Origin: Dermabacter hominis NBRC 106157
GTDB lineage: Bacteria > Actinomycetota > Actinomycetes > Actinomycetales > Dermabacteraceae
Direction: 5' to 3'
Assembly (NCBI RefSeq): GCF_001570785.1
Contig: NZ_BCSI01000003.1
Span: 62,001 to 126,000 of the forward strand
Length of the DNA: 64,000 nucleotides
This document shows, in pieces, positions 8,934 through 18,029 of the stretch. Numbering within the stretch: the stretch's first letter is position 1; the number at the start of each line of letters is the position of its first letter. The position numbers and the translations under genes are program-made. The notes beneath the pieces were generated by a model, which saw nothing but the letters and a program-made list of their open reading frames with translations, was not told where the DNA came from and did no database searches.

Positions 8934-10457
8934 ATGGGTGCTGATGTAAAGGCGATCGTCTTTGCACGTGGACACGACCTCGGCGCCGCGGCCCCTCGAC
9001 CTAGGGTTTCAGCCAACGAATGTCCCCTAGAGCAAGGAGTAGACATACGCGCACACGAGGCAGGAGCCCTTCACGGCAACGATCTCGTTCCTCAGTGGCT
9101 TCCCCATCCGAGCGACGTCAACCACCTCATCGAAGGGCTGTGGAGCGCGAAGACGACGCGTAACGCTCGCGGCGAGGTTGAGATCGCGGGAGTCGGGGTC
9201 AGCGCTATCAAGGAACGGTTCGGGACGCCCACATTCGTGATCGACGAAGAGGATTTCCGCTCGCGCGCCCGGCTGTTTCGCGACACCTTCGAGCGGGCTT
9301 TCGAGCCGCTTGCTGGAGTTGACATGAGTTACGCGGGTAAGGCCTTCCTCTCGATCGCCATCGCTCGGTGGGTACGCGAGGACGGGCTCGGGTTGGACGT
9401 GTGCTCGGGTGGGGAACTCGCGATCGCGCTGCGCGCGGGGTCCGACGCCAGCCGCCTCACCTTCCACGGAAACAACAAGAGCGATGCTGAGCTCACCCTC
9501 GCCGTCGAGACCGGAGTTGGACGCATCGTCATCGATTCTCTCGACGAGATCGACCGCCTCAATGCCATTGCCACTCGCCTAGGGACCTCCCAGCCGGTGC
9601 TGTTGCGCGTGACCTCGGGCGTCGAAGCCCACACGCACGAGTTCATCTCGACCGCGCACGAGGATCAGAAGTTTGGCATATCGATCACGACGGGGGACGC
9701 CCTCGAGGCGATCCAGCGCGCCGAGGCCGCGGACGCGCTCAGGCTCGAGGGCCTGCATTCGCACATCGGCTCGCAAATCTTCGACACGAATGGCTTCGAG
9801 GTAGCGGCGCGGCGCGTGCTCGCCCTCGCGAAGGAGGGGCGCGAGGCGATCGGCCGCCCGATCACCCACATCGTGCTCGGCGGTGGCTTCGGGGTGATGT
9901 ACACGACCCAGAACACCCCGCGCACGGCCAAGCAACTGGCGCGGCAACTCGCTGCGATCGTCGAAAACTCCTGCCGCGCACTCGAGCTAGAGATCCCGAG
10001 GACCGGCTTTGAGCCGGGCCGCGCGATCGCGGGCCCCTCGACCCAAACGCTCTACACGGTGGGAACACTCAAGGAAGTCGAGCTCGGCGCCGGGCAACAG
10101 CGCCTCTACGTGTCGATCGACGGGGGCATGAGTGACAACATCCGCACAGCCCTCTACGACGCTGACTACTCGTGCCTGCTGTCCAATCGCACCTCCGAGG
10201 TCGAGCCTCGCGTTGTGCGCGTCGTCGGCAAACACTGTGAAAGTGGCGACATTGTCGTGAAAGACGAGTACCTTCCCGCAGACGTCAGGCGAGGTGACCT
10301 CATCTCCGTGCCCGTTACAGGGGCCTACTGCTACGCGCTCGCCTCCAACTACAACTGCGCGCTCAAGCCCGCCGTCGTTTCCGTCAAAGACGGCGAGATG
10401 AGCGAGATGATCCGCCGCGAAACTCTCGAGGACCTGCTCGCACGTGACCTGGGGTAA
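8934..10457 (+). CDS. lysA: Diaminopimelate decarboxylase
   Basis: LysA converts meso-diaminopimelate to lysine with PLP, the last lysine step. The fold type III PLP lysine is in MSYAGKAFLSIA, with HSHIGSQIFD, the glycine-rich LGGGFGV and EPGRAI further on. The start is unclear. The only canonical in-frame start near the conserved region is ATG 8934, without a ribosome-binding site. It gives a 37-residue extension not typical of the family. A strong AAGGAG (9034-9039) stands five bases before an ATA codon at 9045, exactly where homologues would begin (RAHEAGALHGNDLVPQWLP). True translation may start there. Homoserine dehydrogenase, often next to lysA, is missing. Confidence 0.93.
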   Translation: MGADVKAIVFARGHDLGAAAPRPRVSANECPLEQGVDIRAHEAGALHGNDLVPQWLPHPSDVNHLIEGLWSAKTTRNARGEVEIAGVGVSAIKERFGTPTFVIDEEDFRSRARLFRDTFERAFEPLAGVDMSYAGKAFLSIAIARWVREDGLGLDVCSGGELAIALRAGSDASRLTFHGNNKSDAELTLAVETGVGRIVIDSLDEIDRLNAIATRLGTSQPVLLRVTSGVEAHTHEFISTAHEDQKFGISITTGDALEAIQRAEAADALRLEGLHSHIGSQIFDTNGFEVAARRVLALAKEGREAIGRPITHIVLGGGFGVMYTTQNTPRTAKQLARQLAAIVENSCRALELEIPRTGFEPGRAIAGPSTQTLYTVGTLKEVELGAGQQRLYVSIDGGMSDNIRTALYDADYSCLLSNRTSEVEPRVVRVVGKHCESGDIVVKDEYLPADVRRGDLISVPVTGAYCYALASNYNCALKPAVVSVKDGEMSEMIRRETLEDLLARDLG

Positions 10458-10516
10458 CGGTAGGGGAGAGGGAAACGTCGGGACCGCGCACCCGACACTC
10501 GCTACGCTTGAGGTGA

Positions 10517-10541
10517 CGCACGTGCGCGCTAGGCGCGTGCG
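10517..10541 (+). other. Hairpin between lysA and thrB
   Basis: An imperfect 9-bp stem (CGCACGTGC with GCGCGTGCG, one G-U pair) with a 7-base loop lies 60 bases after the lysA stop and 50 bases before thrB. It has no T-run. It could be a weak terminator for lysA or a leader structure for thrB. Confidence 0.3.
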
Positions 10542-10591
10542 AGTGAGTAAGCGAAGCGCCGCGAACACCACCGCGCGCAAGAGAGGGATGT

Positions 10592-11521
10592 GTGAGAATC
10601 GCGAGAGAACGCGTCACGGTGCAGCCGTGCGCGACGAGCGCCAACCTCGGTCCGGGCTTCGACAGCCTCGCCCTCGCTCTCGAGCTTCGTGACCGTTACA
10701 CGCTCGAGGTCACCACGGGGGAAACCGAGGTCACCATTCGTGGCGAGGGAGCCGGCGAGCTGCCCACCGACGATACCAATCTCATCGTGCGCACGCTGCG
10801 CGAAAGTCTCGAATGGGTCGGCGCGCCGCAGATCGGCGTGCGGCTCACGTGCACGAATGTCATTCCCCAGGGCGCAGGGCTCGGCTCGAGCGCCGCGGCG
10901 ATCGTGGGCGGAATCGCTCTCGCGCGCGCCATAATTCAGGAACCGAATGCGCTGGACGAACGCGCAATGCTCGAGATCGCAACGTCGATCGAGGGACATC
11001 CCGATAGCGTCGCCGCCGTTATCCACGGCGGCGTGTGCCTTAGCTACACGGATGGCGAAAATGCCCACGCCGTGCGCGTGCGCGTCGCAAGCGACGCCAA
11101 CGGTCGGCCCGTTCTGCGCCCCCTCATCATGTGTCCGAACCGCACGCTTGCGACCACCACGGCTCGCGCGATACTGAGCCCCGAGGTGCGCCGCCGGGAT
11201 GCGACCCACAACATCGCCCGTGCCGCTCTTCGCGTGCACTCTCTTGCGGAAGATCCCTCACGCCTGTTCGCGGCCACGGCGGACCGCCTCCACCAGGATG
11301 AACGCAGCGCCCATATGCCCCAGAGCGTGGGCCTCGTCCACGTGCTGCGCTCGCAGGGCGTTCCCGCCGTAATTTCGGGGGCGGGGCCGACGGTGCTGAT
11401 CCCTATCGACGCCCCGGACGACATCGCACGCATCGTCCGCGAAGTCGTCGAAGAGCCCGACGGCTGGCGCCTGGCGCGCGTGCCGCTTGCACAAGAGGGC
11501 ATTCACGCTGTGTTATCGTGA
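10592..11521 (+). CDS. thrB: Homoserine kinase
   Basis: ThrB phosphorylates homoserine with ATP on the way to threonine. It is a GHMP-family kinase of normal length (309 residues). The substrate-side motif CATSANLGPGFDSLALALE is near the N-terminus, the phosphate-binding loop VIPQGAGLGSSAAAI at about residues 90-104, and the C-terminal motif ISGAGPTVL near residue 265. The GTG start at 10592 is preceded by GAGAGGGA. In M. tuberculosis the order is lysA, hom, thrC, thrB, rho. Here only the ends of that string remain, so hom and thrC must be elsewhere or absent. Confidence 0.94.
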   Translation: MRIARERVTVQPCATSANLGPGFDSLALALELRDRYTLEVTTGETEVTIRGEGAGELPTDDTNLIVRTLRESLEWVGAPQIGVRLTCTNVIPQGAGLGSSAAAIVGGIALARAIIQEPNALDERAMLEIATSIEGHPDSVAAVIHGGVCLSYTDGENAHAVRVRVASDANGRPVLRPLIMCPNRTLATTTARAILSPEVRRRDATHNIARAALRVHSLAEDPSRLFAATADRLHQDERSAHMPQSVGLVHVLRSQGVPAVISGAGPTVLIPIDAPDDIARIVREVVEEPDGWRLARVPLAQEGIHAVLS

Positions 11522-11529
11522 GGTTGCTC

Positions 11530-11547
11530 GGCCACGCGAACGTGGCC
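11530..11547 (+). terminator. Hairpin directly after thrB
   Basis: A 7-bp perfect stem (GGCCACG with CGTGGCC) closed by the tetraloop CGAA starts 9 bases after the thrB stop. No T-run follows. It may mark the transcript end before the long rho leader. Confidence 0.4.
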
Positions 11548-11588
11548 CCGCCCCTCGTTGAAGGCTGGCGATATGCCTCGCGCAAAGC

Positions 11589-11594
11589 CATAAT
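11589..11594 (+). promoter_or_regulatory. Possible -10 box of rho
   Basis: CATAAT in the 276-base thrB-rho gap is the best -10 match; the region 17 bases upstream (TGGCGA) is only a poor -35. It would give a leader of roughly 195 bases before rho. Beyond this and the hairpin at 11530 I see nothing definite in the gap. Rho leaders are often self-regulated, but no specific element could be identified. Confidence 0.25.
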
Positions 11595-11797
11595 CCTTCC
11601 CTCGGCGGTAGGCGCTCGCAGAAGAGAACCTCTCATGGTGGTCGAGCATTCCTCACACCGACCGGTGCCCCTATTTCGGCGTGAAGCACACGAGCCTCCC
11701 GCCCCAGTGCCCGAGTGCGCGTTTTCCCCCGAAAAAGCACGGTCATCTCACGAAACTGAGTACAACCACGGGACACACACCTCAGAAAGGACCCCGG

Positions 11798-13651
11798 GTG
11801 AACGACAACTACACCGACGCCGCCGAACTTTCGGCAAAGAGGCTCCCTGAGCTTCAGGCCATCGCGACTTCCATGGGCATCCGCGGCGTGCGCAAGCTCC
11901 GCAAAGGCGAGCTGATCGAGGCAATCCGTACGGGCAAGGCACCGTCGGCCACCGCCGCGCGTACCGAAAAGACGAGCCCCTCCGACGACGCGCCCGCGGC
12001 TCCCGCTCCTCAGAGCGCTGAGACGGCACAGAAGCCCTCGCGCTCCCGCAACCGCAACGAGGATAAGGAGCGCGGCGATGCACAGGAGCGCAACACCGAG
12101 TCCACCGGTGATACCAACGACCGCGCAGAGCGTCGCCGCGGCGAGCGCCCGCGTCGGGTCGAAGACATCGAGCTTCCCGATTCAGAAACCACGCGCGATC
12201 GCCGCAAAGGGGAGCGCCCCGACCGCCGCGAGCGCGGCAACGATAAAGGGCGCGACACCAAGCAGGGCGACCAGAAGAACCGCGATGGCGAAGGCCGCCG
12301 CGACGGTCGCAACAACCGCTCCGGCAACGACAACGACGACAACAACGATCGCCGTAGCCGCCGCTCGCGCGGACGAGACCGCAACCGCAACCGCAACCGT
12401 CGCGACAACGACAACAACGGCGAGCCGCAGATCCACGAAGACGACGTCCTCGTCAAGGTCGCGGGCATTCTCGACATTCGCGACAACTACGCGTTTGTGC
12501 GCACGACCGGCTACCTGCCCGGCCCGAGCGACATCTACGTGTCGATGAACCAGGTGCGCAAGTACGGCCTGCGCAAGGGCGATGCGATCGTCGGCCAGGT
12601 CAAGGCGCCGAAGGACGGCGAGGAACAGCAGCGCCAGCAGGATTTCCACCACGGAGGTGGCGGCCGCGGGCGCGGGCGCAACAACAACCGCCACTCGAAG
12701 TTTGCGGCGCTCGTGAGCGTCGACACCGTCAACGGAATGACTCCCGAAAAGGCTAAGGCGCGCGTCGAGTTCAACAAGCTCACACCGCTGTACCCCGATA
12801 CGCGCCTTCGCCTCGAGAACAAGGCCACGAATTTCACGCCGCGCATCATCGACCTCGTTGCCCCCGTGGGCAAGGGTCAGCGTGGCCTCATCGTCGCGCC
12901 CCCGAAGGCGGGTAAGACCATCATCCTCCAGCAGGTCGCCGATGCGATCACGCAGAACAACCCCGAGGTTCATCTCATGGTTGTTCTCGTGGACGAGCGC
13001 CCCGAGGAAGTCACCGACATGCAGCGCACGGTCAAGGGCGAGGTCATCGCCTCGACCTTCGACCGCCCCGCCGATGACCACACGACCGTCGCCGAGCTCG
13101 CGATCGAGCGCGCGAAGCGTCTCGTGGAAATGGGGCGCGACGTCGTCGTGCTCCTCGACTCGATCACGCGCCTCGGCCGTGCCTACAACCTCGCGGCGCC
13201 CGCCTCGGGCCGGATCCTCTCCGGTGGTGTCGACTCCTCAGCGCTCTACCCACCTAAGCGTTTCTTTGGCGCGGCTCGCAACGTCGAAAATGGCGGCTCG
13301 CTCACGATCCTCGCCACAGCCCTCGTGGACACGGGATCGAAGATGGACGAAGTGATCTTCGAAGAGTTCAAGGGCACCGGCAACTGGGAGCTCAAGCTCG
13401 ACCGCAAGCTCGCTGAGCGCCGCATCTTCCCGGCCGTTGACGTCAATGCCTCGGGAACCCGTCGCGAAGAAGAGCTCATGGGCAACGAGGAGCTCGCCAT
13501 CATGTGGAAGCTTCGCCGTGTGCTCGGCCAGCTCGAACAGCAGCAGGCGATCGAGCTTCTCCTCGAGCGCCTCAAGAAGTCGCAGTCGAATAACGAATTC
13601 CTTCTCGCCGTTTCGAAGACGACTCCGAGCGTTCCTCGCCAGAGCGAATAA
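11798..13651 (+). CDS. rho: Transcription termination factor Rho
   Basis: Rho is the hexameric RNA helicase that ends transcription and limits antisense transcription. The order is a Rho N-terminal SAP-like helix bundle (about residues 5-45), then a long low-complexity insertion rich in Arg, Asn, Asp and Glu (about 50-225), as in other high-GC actinobacteria. The cold-shock-like RNA-binding fold with [15 protein letters not shown] follows, then the ATPase core with Walker A in APPKAGKT (about 367-374) and [15 protein letters not shown]. At 617 residues it is much longer than E. coli Rho (419), owing to the insertion. The GTG at 11798 is chosen because AGAAAGGA precedes it; the open frame further upstream looks non-coding. 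Confidence 0.95.
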   Translation: MNDNYTDAAELSAKRLPELQAIATSMGIRGVRKLRKGELIEAIRTGKAPSATAARTEKTSPSDDAPAAPAPQSAETAQKPSRSRNRNEDKERGDAQERNTESTGDTNDRAERRRGERPRRVEDIELPDSETTRDRRKGERPDRRERGNDKGRDTKQGDQKNRDGEGRRDGRNNRSGNDNDDNNDRRSRRSRGRDRNRNRNRRDNDNNGEPQIHEDDVLVKVAGILDIRDNYAFVRTTGYLPGPSDIYVSMNQVRKYGLRKGDAIVGQVKAPKDGEEQQRQQDFHHGGGGRGRGRNNNRHSKFAALVSVDTVNGMTPEKAKARVEFNKLTPLYPDTRLRLENKATNFTPRIIDLVAPVGKGQRGLIVAPPKAGKTIILQQVADAITQNNPEVHLMVVLVDERPEEVTDMQRTVKGEVIASTFDRPADDHTTVAELAIERAKRLVEMGRDVVVLLDSITRLGRAYNLAAPASGRILSGGVDSSALYPPKRFFGAARNVENGGSLTILATALVDTGSKMDEVIFEEFKGTGNWELKLDRKLAERRIFPAVDVNASGTRREEELMGNEELAIMWKLRRVLGQLEQQQAIELLLERLKKSQSNNEFLLAVSKTTPSVPRQSE

Positions 13652-13665
13652 CCACACTCCGAGCC

Positions 13666-13693
13666 GCTGCCTGTAAGCAGAGTTACAGGCAGC
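13666..13693 (+). terminator. Perfect 11-bp hairpin after rho
   Basis: GCTGCCTGTAA and TTACAGGCAGC form a perfect 11-bp stem with a 6-base loop, starting 14 bases after the rho stop and about 105 bases before rpmE. No T-run follows, so it is either an actinobacterial-type terminator or a dyad operator for rpmE. Confidence 0.55.
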
Positions 13694-13799
13694 GCACTGG
13701 AGCCAGCATGCCCATTCGTGGGAAACTGGACGACGGTTCTGGTTCACGGCCCGCACCGCGGCGCCGACCCAGCGGCCATGATCGAAAAGGAGACATCAC

Positions 13800-14012
13800 A
13801 TGAAGAAGGGGATTCACCCCGAATACGTGGAGACCACGGTGACCTGCACCTGTGGCAACACGTTCGTGACGCGCAGCACGAAAGCCGACGGAAAGATCAA
13901 CTCCGAAGTGTGCTCGGCATGCCACCCGTTCTACACCGGTAAGCAGAAGATTCTTGACACCGGTGGCCGTGTGGCCCGCTTCGAAGCGCGCTACGGCAAG
14001 CGCAAGAAGTAG
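13800..14012 (+). CDS. rpmE: 50S ribosomal protein L31
   Basis: This large-subunit protein of 70 residues starts [16 protein letters not shown]. It has CTC near residues 16-18 and CSAC near 37-40, the four cysteines that mark the zinc-binding (C+) form of L31. GGAG stands 10 bases before the ATG. It sits between rho and prfA as in M. tuberculosis and is followed by a strong intrinsic terminator. Confidence 0.96.
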   Translation: MKKGIHPEYVETTVTCTCGNTFVTRSTKADGKINSEVCSACHPFYTGKQKILDTGGRVARFEARYGKRKK

Positions 14013-14019
14013 CTTTTCT

Positions 14020-14066
14020 AAGCGGCGTCGGCACCCCGCCTCCATGTGGGATGCCGGCGCCGCTTT
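14020..14066 (+). terminator. Intrinsic terminator after rpmE
   Basis: A 14-bp stem (AAGCGGCGTCGGCA with TGCCGGCGCCGCTT, one G-U pair) begins 8 bases after the rpmE stop. The 18-base loop contains a further CCC/GGG pairing, and a short T stretch follows. Confidence 0.8.
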
Positions 14067-14116
14067 CGCGTACGCAAAACCACCACGTCCGCCTCATTAC
14101 GCCAAGAAAGACCCTC

Positions 14117-15214
14117 ATGTTTGAGAACGTGTCCTCGCTCGTTGACGAATACTCGGCCCTCGAGCAGCAAATGGCCGACCCGTCCCTCCATAATGACCAC
14201 AACAAGGCCAAGCGAGTGGGGCGCCGCTACGCCGAACTCGGGCCCGTGGTCAGCACGTACCGCGAATGGCTCACGGCAGGCGAGGATCTCGAAACCGCTC
14301 GCGAATTCGCCGAAGAGGACCCCTCGATGGCGGAGGAAGCTCGCGCTCTCGAACGCACGCGTGAGGAACTCACGGCGAAGCTCGAAGAGCTGCTTGCCCC
14401 GCGCGATCCCAACGATGCTCGTGACGTGATCCTCGAGGTCAAGGCCGGTGCGGGTGGCGATGAGTCCGCGCTCTTTGCCGCGGATCTCGTGCGCATGTAC
14501 GAGGCGTACGCGACGAAGAATGGCTGGAGCACCGAAATCATCACGGAGACCGAATCGGATCTCGGTGGCTACAAAGACCTCGCGATGTCGATCCGCACGC
14601 GAGGCAACGTCGGCCCTGCGGAAGGCGTGTGGGCTCACCTCAAGTACGAAGGCGGTGTGCACCGTGTGCAGCGCGTGCCCGTGACCGAGTCGCAGGGGCG
14701 CATTCACACCTCGGCCGTCGGTGTCCTCGTCGTCCCCGAAGCCGATGAGGCCGATGAAGACGAGTTCCTCGCCGAACAGCTTCACCCGAACAATCTTCGT
14801 ATCGACGTCTACCGTTCCTCCGGCCCCGGTGGCCAGAGCGTGAATACGACCGACTCGGCCGTTCGCATTACGCACCTGCCTACGGGACTCGTCGTGAGCT
14901 GCCAGAACGAAAAGAGCCAGCTCCAGAACAAGGAACAGGCGATGCGCATCCTCCGCTCGCGCCTGCTCGATGCCGTACACGCTGAGCAGGAAGCGGAAGC
15001 CTCGGCGACGCGCCGCTCCCAGGTGCGCACCGTGGATCGCTCCGAGCGCATCCGAACCTACAACTTCCCCGAAAATCGCATCGCCGATCACCGCACCGGG
15101 TACAAGGCGAATAACCTCGATCAGGTGCTCAATGGCGAACTCGATCCCGTCGTCAAATCGCTCATGGATGCCGATCGCGAAGCGATGCTCGCCGCCGCGG
15201 GCTCGAACGAGTAA
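14117..15214 (+). CDS. prfA: Peptide chain release factor 1
   Basis: RF1 reads UAA and UAG stop codons and triggers peptide release. The recognition motif is P-V-T (in [15 protein letters not shown]), which marks RF1 rather than RF2 (SPF). The catalytic GGQ lies in [16 protein letters not shown]. Length (365 residues) is normal. The ATG at 14117 ([15 protein letters not shown]) fits the family N-terminus; AAGAAAGA upstream is a modest ribosome-binding site. The modifying methyltransferase PrmC is encoded 6 bases downstream. Confidence 0.96.
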   Translation: MFENVSSLVDEYSALEQQMADPSLHNDHNKAKRVGRRYAELGPVVSTYREWLTAGEDLETAREFAEEDPSMAEEARALERTREELTAKLEELLAPRDPNDARDVILEVKAGAGGDESALFAADLVRMYEAYATKNGWSTEIITETESDLGGYKDLAMSIRTRGNVGPAEGVWAHLKYEGGVHRVQRVPVTESQGRIHTSAVGVLVVPEADEADEDEFLAEQLHPNNLRIDVYRSSGPGGQSVNTTDSAVRITHLPTGLVVSCQNEKSQLQNKEQAMRILRSRLLDAVHAEQEAEASATRRSQVRTVDRSERIRTYNFPENRIADHRTGYKANNLDQVLNGELDPVVKSLMDADREAMLAAAGSNE

Positions 15215-15220
15215 GAGCAC

Positions 15221-16168
15221 GTGAACGACCACGGGGCCCCCGCTGCACTTAACGGCCCGAGCGTTTCGCAGCGAGTGGCGCTCGCACGCCGAGGCGCACG
15301 CGCGCGGCTTCAGGCGGCCGGCATCGCTTCAGCCGACGCCGAAGCGCGGCTCATCGTTCTCCATGCAGCGCAGGCCGAGACTTCCCTCGTGCTCCTTGAC
15401 CAGCTCCCCGAGACCTTCGAGGCTGACGTCGACGCGGTTCTCACGCGACGCGAAAGGCGCGAGCCCCTTCAACTGATCCTCGGTCAAGCCCCCTTTCGGC
15501 ACCTCACACTCGAGACCGCTCGCGGCGTGTTCATCCCGCGGCCCGAGACCGAAACGGCACTCGACATCGCCCATGACTGGACGCGCGAGGAAGGCCGGCG
15601 AGCGTCGGACCCGCTGCACGCCCTCGACGCCTGCACCGGAAGTGGAACCCTCGCCGCAGCGCTCCTTGACGAATTTCCGGCCGCCCGCGTGAGCGCGTTC
15701 GACGTGAACCCGCGTGCCGTGCAGCTTGCGCAGCGCAACTGCGCAGCATCCGGACCGGGGCGCTTCTGCGTTTTTCACGCAGAACTACCCACAGGCCTCA
15801 CTGAACTCGACGGTTTCGTCGATACGCACATAGTCGAGCGTCCGCTCGACCTCGTCATCGCGAACCCGCCCTATATTCCCGCGCGCGCGATTCCCGCCGA
15901 CGCCGAGGTGCGCGAGTACGACCCGCACGAGGCACTGTTCGGGGGAGGGGAGAGTGGCCTCGACGTTCCTCGCGCCGTGATCAACCTTGCCGCACGCCTG
16001 CTGCGACCACGAGGCCTGCTCATCATGGAACACGACGAAAGCCAGGGAGCGCCGACGCGAGCCCTCGCCGCAGAGACACAGAGTTTTGACACGATTGAGA
16101 CCGCGCGCGACCTCACGGGACGCGACCGCTTCCTCGTGGCGCGCGCAGCACAACAAGTGAGAGAATGA
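15221..16168 (+). CDS. prmC: Release factor glutamine methyltransferase PrmC
   Basis: PrmC methylates the glutamine of the GGQ motif of release factors. A Rossmann-type SAM site (ALDACTGSGTLAAAL) and the substrate-glutamine motif NPPY (in LVIANPPYIPARA) are present. The GTG start lies 6 bases after the prfA stop, and the stop overlaps the next gene by four bases (ATGA). It is 315 residues, slightly longer than E. coli PrmC (277). Its function and place in the operon agree with the prfA-prmC pairing seen widely. Confidence 0.94.
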   Translation: MNDHGAPAALNGPSVSQRVALARRGARARLQAAGIASADAEARLIVLHAAQAETSLVLLDQLPETFEADVDAVLTRRERREPLQLILGQAPFRHLTLETARGVFIPRPETETALDIAHDWTREEGRRASDPLHALDACTGSGTLAAALLDEFPAARVSAFDVNPRAVQLAQRNCAASGPGRFCVFHAELPTGLTELDGFVDTHIVERPLDLVIANPPYIPARAIPADAEVREYDPHEALFGGGESGLDVPRAVINLAARLLRPRGLLIMEHDESQGAPTRALAAETQSFDTIETARDLTGRDRFLVARAAQQVRE

Positions 16169-16908
16169 CGCACGTGAGCGTATACGACTACACCGACGAA
16201 TCCACGCGTGACGGAGCCCTCGAGGCTGCTACCGCCGCGGTCAAGGATGGCAAACTCATCGTTTTGCCGACCGACACCGTGTACGGCATCGGCGCCGACG
16301 CCTTCAACAAAGACGCCGTACAGGCACTCCTCGACGCGAAGGGGCGAGGCCGCGAATTCCCGCCGCCCGTGCTCATCGGCGACCCGAATGTCATGCACGC
16401 GCTCGGGTTCGATATTCCGCCGATCATCGAAGACCTCGTCGAGGAATACTGGCCCGGCGCGCTCACGGTGATCGTTAAAGCCCAGCCGTCTTTGCACTGG
16501 GACCTCGGCAACACCAAAGGCACCGTCGCGTTGCGGATGCCCGATCACGAGGCTGCAATTGCACTGCTCAAGAAAACGGGACCGCTCGCCGTTTCGAGCG
16601 CGAACAAGCACGGCGGCGATGCCGCCAAGAGCGTCATGGATGCGGCCGTGCAACTCGGCGACGCGGTTGAGGTCTACGTCGATGGCGGCAAGAGTCGCAT
16701 CGGCGAGTCCTCCACGATCATCGACGCGACCGTGAATCCGCCCGAAATTCTCCGTCGCGGCGCACTGAGCGAAGAGGAGATCGTCGCGAAGTTCGGCGAG
16801 ATTTTCACCCCCGAAAAGCCTGTACAGCCCGAAGACGAACAAGCAGGCGAGGGGGCCGAGGCATCTCAAGAACAGTCACCTGCCGGCGAGGATAAGGCCG
16901 ACGCTTGA
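16165..16908 (+). CDS. L-threonylcarbamoyladenylate synthase (TsaC/Sua5 family)
   Basis: This enzyme makes threonylcarbamoyl-AMP from threonine, bicarbonate and ATP, the donor used by TsaD (4684). The YrdC-type core spans about residues 8-210, with LIVLPTDTVYGIGADAF at the start and GPLAVSSANKHGG at about 145-157. The C-terminus has a 35-residue acidic, Glu/Gln/Ala-rich tail, which is not the Sua5 C-terminal domain and is probably disordered. It overlaps prmC by four bases and the next gene by four bases (TTGA), giving a tightly coupled operon. Confidence 0.92.
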   Translation: MTHVSVYDYTDESTRDGALEAATAAVKDGKLIVLPTDTVYGIGADAFNKDAVQALLDAKGRGREFPPPVLIGDPNVMHALGFDIPPIIEDLVEEYWPGALTVIVKAQPSLHWDLGNTKGTVALRMPDHEAAIALLKKTGPLAVSSANKHGGDAAKSVMDAAVQLGDAVEVYVDGGKSRIGESSTIIDATVNPPEILRRGALSEEEIVAKFGEIFTPEKPVQPEDEQAGEGAEASQEQSPAGEDKADA

Positions 16909-18029
16909 GGGTTTACCTCTTTCTACTGCTCATCGCCGCGGCCGTCACCTATCTCGTGACGCCCGCGGCGCGCGTCGTTGCACGGCGCATCGGCGCAATG
17001 ACCGCCGTTCGTGAACGCGATGTGCACAGGGACGTGACACCGCGCCTCGGCGGAGTAGCGATGTTCGCGGGGGTCGCGGTCGCGATGCTTCTTGCCTCGA
17101 ACGTGCCCTTCCTCGAACCGATCTTTCGTGGCTCGTTCAAGGTGTGGTCGATCCTCATCGCGGGTGGGCTCATATGTCTGCTCGGCGGCCTCGACGACAA
17201 ATTCGACCTCGACTGGCTGACGAAGCTCGCCGGTCAAGTGCTCATCGCGCTCTTCGTTGCCTCGCAAGGAGTGCAACTCACGACCCTCCCGATCGGTGGC
17301 CTCACGCTCATTTCCGCTCGCTCATCGCTCATCTTGACCGTCATCGTGATTGTGGCAGCGATGAACGCCGTGAACTTCATCGATGGGCTCGACGGCCTCG
17401 CCTCCGGAGTCATGGCGATCGGCGGAGTGGCGTTCTTTATTTACGCCTACCTCCTCACGCGAGACGTATCCTCCACCGACTATTCGTCGATGGCGGCTCT
17501 CATCACTGCGGTCATGATCGGGGCGTGCCTTGGGTTCCTGCCTCACAACTTTTCCAAAGCGCGCATCTTCATGGGGGATTCGGGAGCCCTCTTTCTCGGT
17601 CTTTTGCTCGTCTCGGCAACCATCGCCGTCACGGGCCAGGTCGATCCGGCTCGCCTCGCCCCCTCCGATGCCTTTGGCCAGCTTCTCCCGATCCTCATGC
17701 CCGTGGGCGTGATGATCCTTCCAGCCCTCGACATGGTGCTCGCGGTTGTCCGGCGCGTGGGAAGTGGGAAATCGCCGTTTCATGCCGACCGTCGGCACCT
17801 GCACCACCGCCTTTTGAACCTGGGGCACTCAAAACTCGGCGCTGTACTCATCATGTACACGTGGACGGCACTCGTGTCGCTGTGCCTGCTCGCACCCGTG
17901 TTCTTCGAAGCGAAGACAGCCGCGTTTATTTGGATCGGCTCGCTCGTCGTCGCTATAGTCGTGACGCTTGACCCCCTGCGAGCGCTCCACCGTGCTCGCC
18001 GCAACAAGGACGTGGAGAAAACCGCATGA
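16905..18029 (+). CDS. WecA/TagO-type undecaprenyl-phosphate sugar-1-phosphate transferase
   Basis: This polytopic membrane enzyme (374 residues, about 11 hydrophobic helices) transfers a sugar phosphate, usually GlcNAc-1-P, from a UDP-sugar to a polyprenyl phosphate, starting cell-wall polymer synthesis. It has the MraY/WecA-family motifs RDVTPRLGGVAMF, NAVNFIDGLDGLASG, FMGDSGALFLG and the basic loop HADRRHLHHRLL. It starts at TTG 16905, overlapping the stop of the previous gene. In M. tuberculosis the counterpart is rfe (wecA), in the same place before atpI-like and atpB. Confidence 0.92.
   Translation: MRVYLFLLLIAAAVTYLVTPAARVVARRIGAMTAVRERDVHRDVTPRLGGVAMFAGVAVAMLLASNVPFLEPIFRGSFKVWSILIAGGLICLLGGLDDKFDLDWLTKLAGQVLIALFVASQGVQLTTLPIGGLTLISARSSLILTVIVIVAAMNAVNFIDGLDGLASGVMAIGGVAFFIYAYLLTRDVSSTDYSSMAALITAVMIGACLGFLPHNFSKARIFMGDSGALFLGLLLVSATIAVTGQVDPARLAPSDAFGQLLPILMPVGVMILPALDMVLAVVRRVGSGKSPFHADRRHLHHRLLNLGHSKLGAVLIMYTWTALVSLCLLAPVFFEAKTAAFIWIGSLVVAIVVTLDPLRALHRARRNKDVEKTA

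Noticed and set aside
11681-11797. ATG start 39 codons upstream for rho
   Set aside because: The extra part has no similarity to Rho, and GTG 11798 has AGAAAGGA at the right distance.
12060-12420. CRISPR-like or tandem repeat within rho
   Set aside because: The repetitive look comes from Arg/Asn/Asp codons in the low-complexity insertion; there is no regular unit and spacer.
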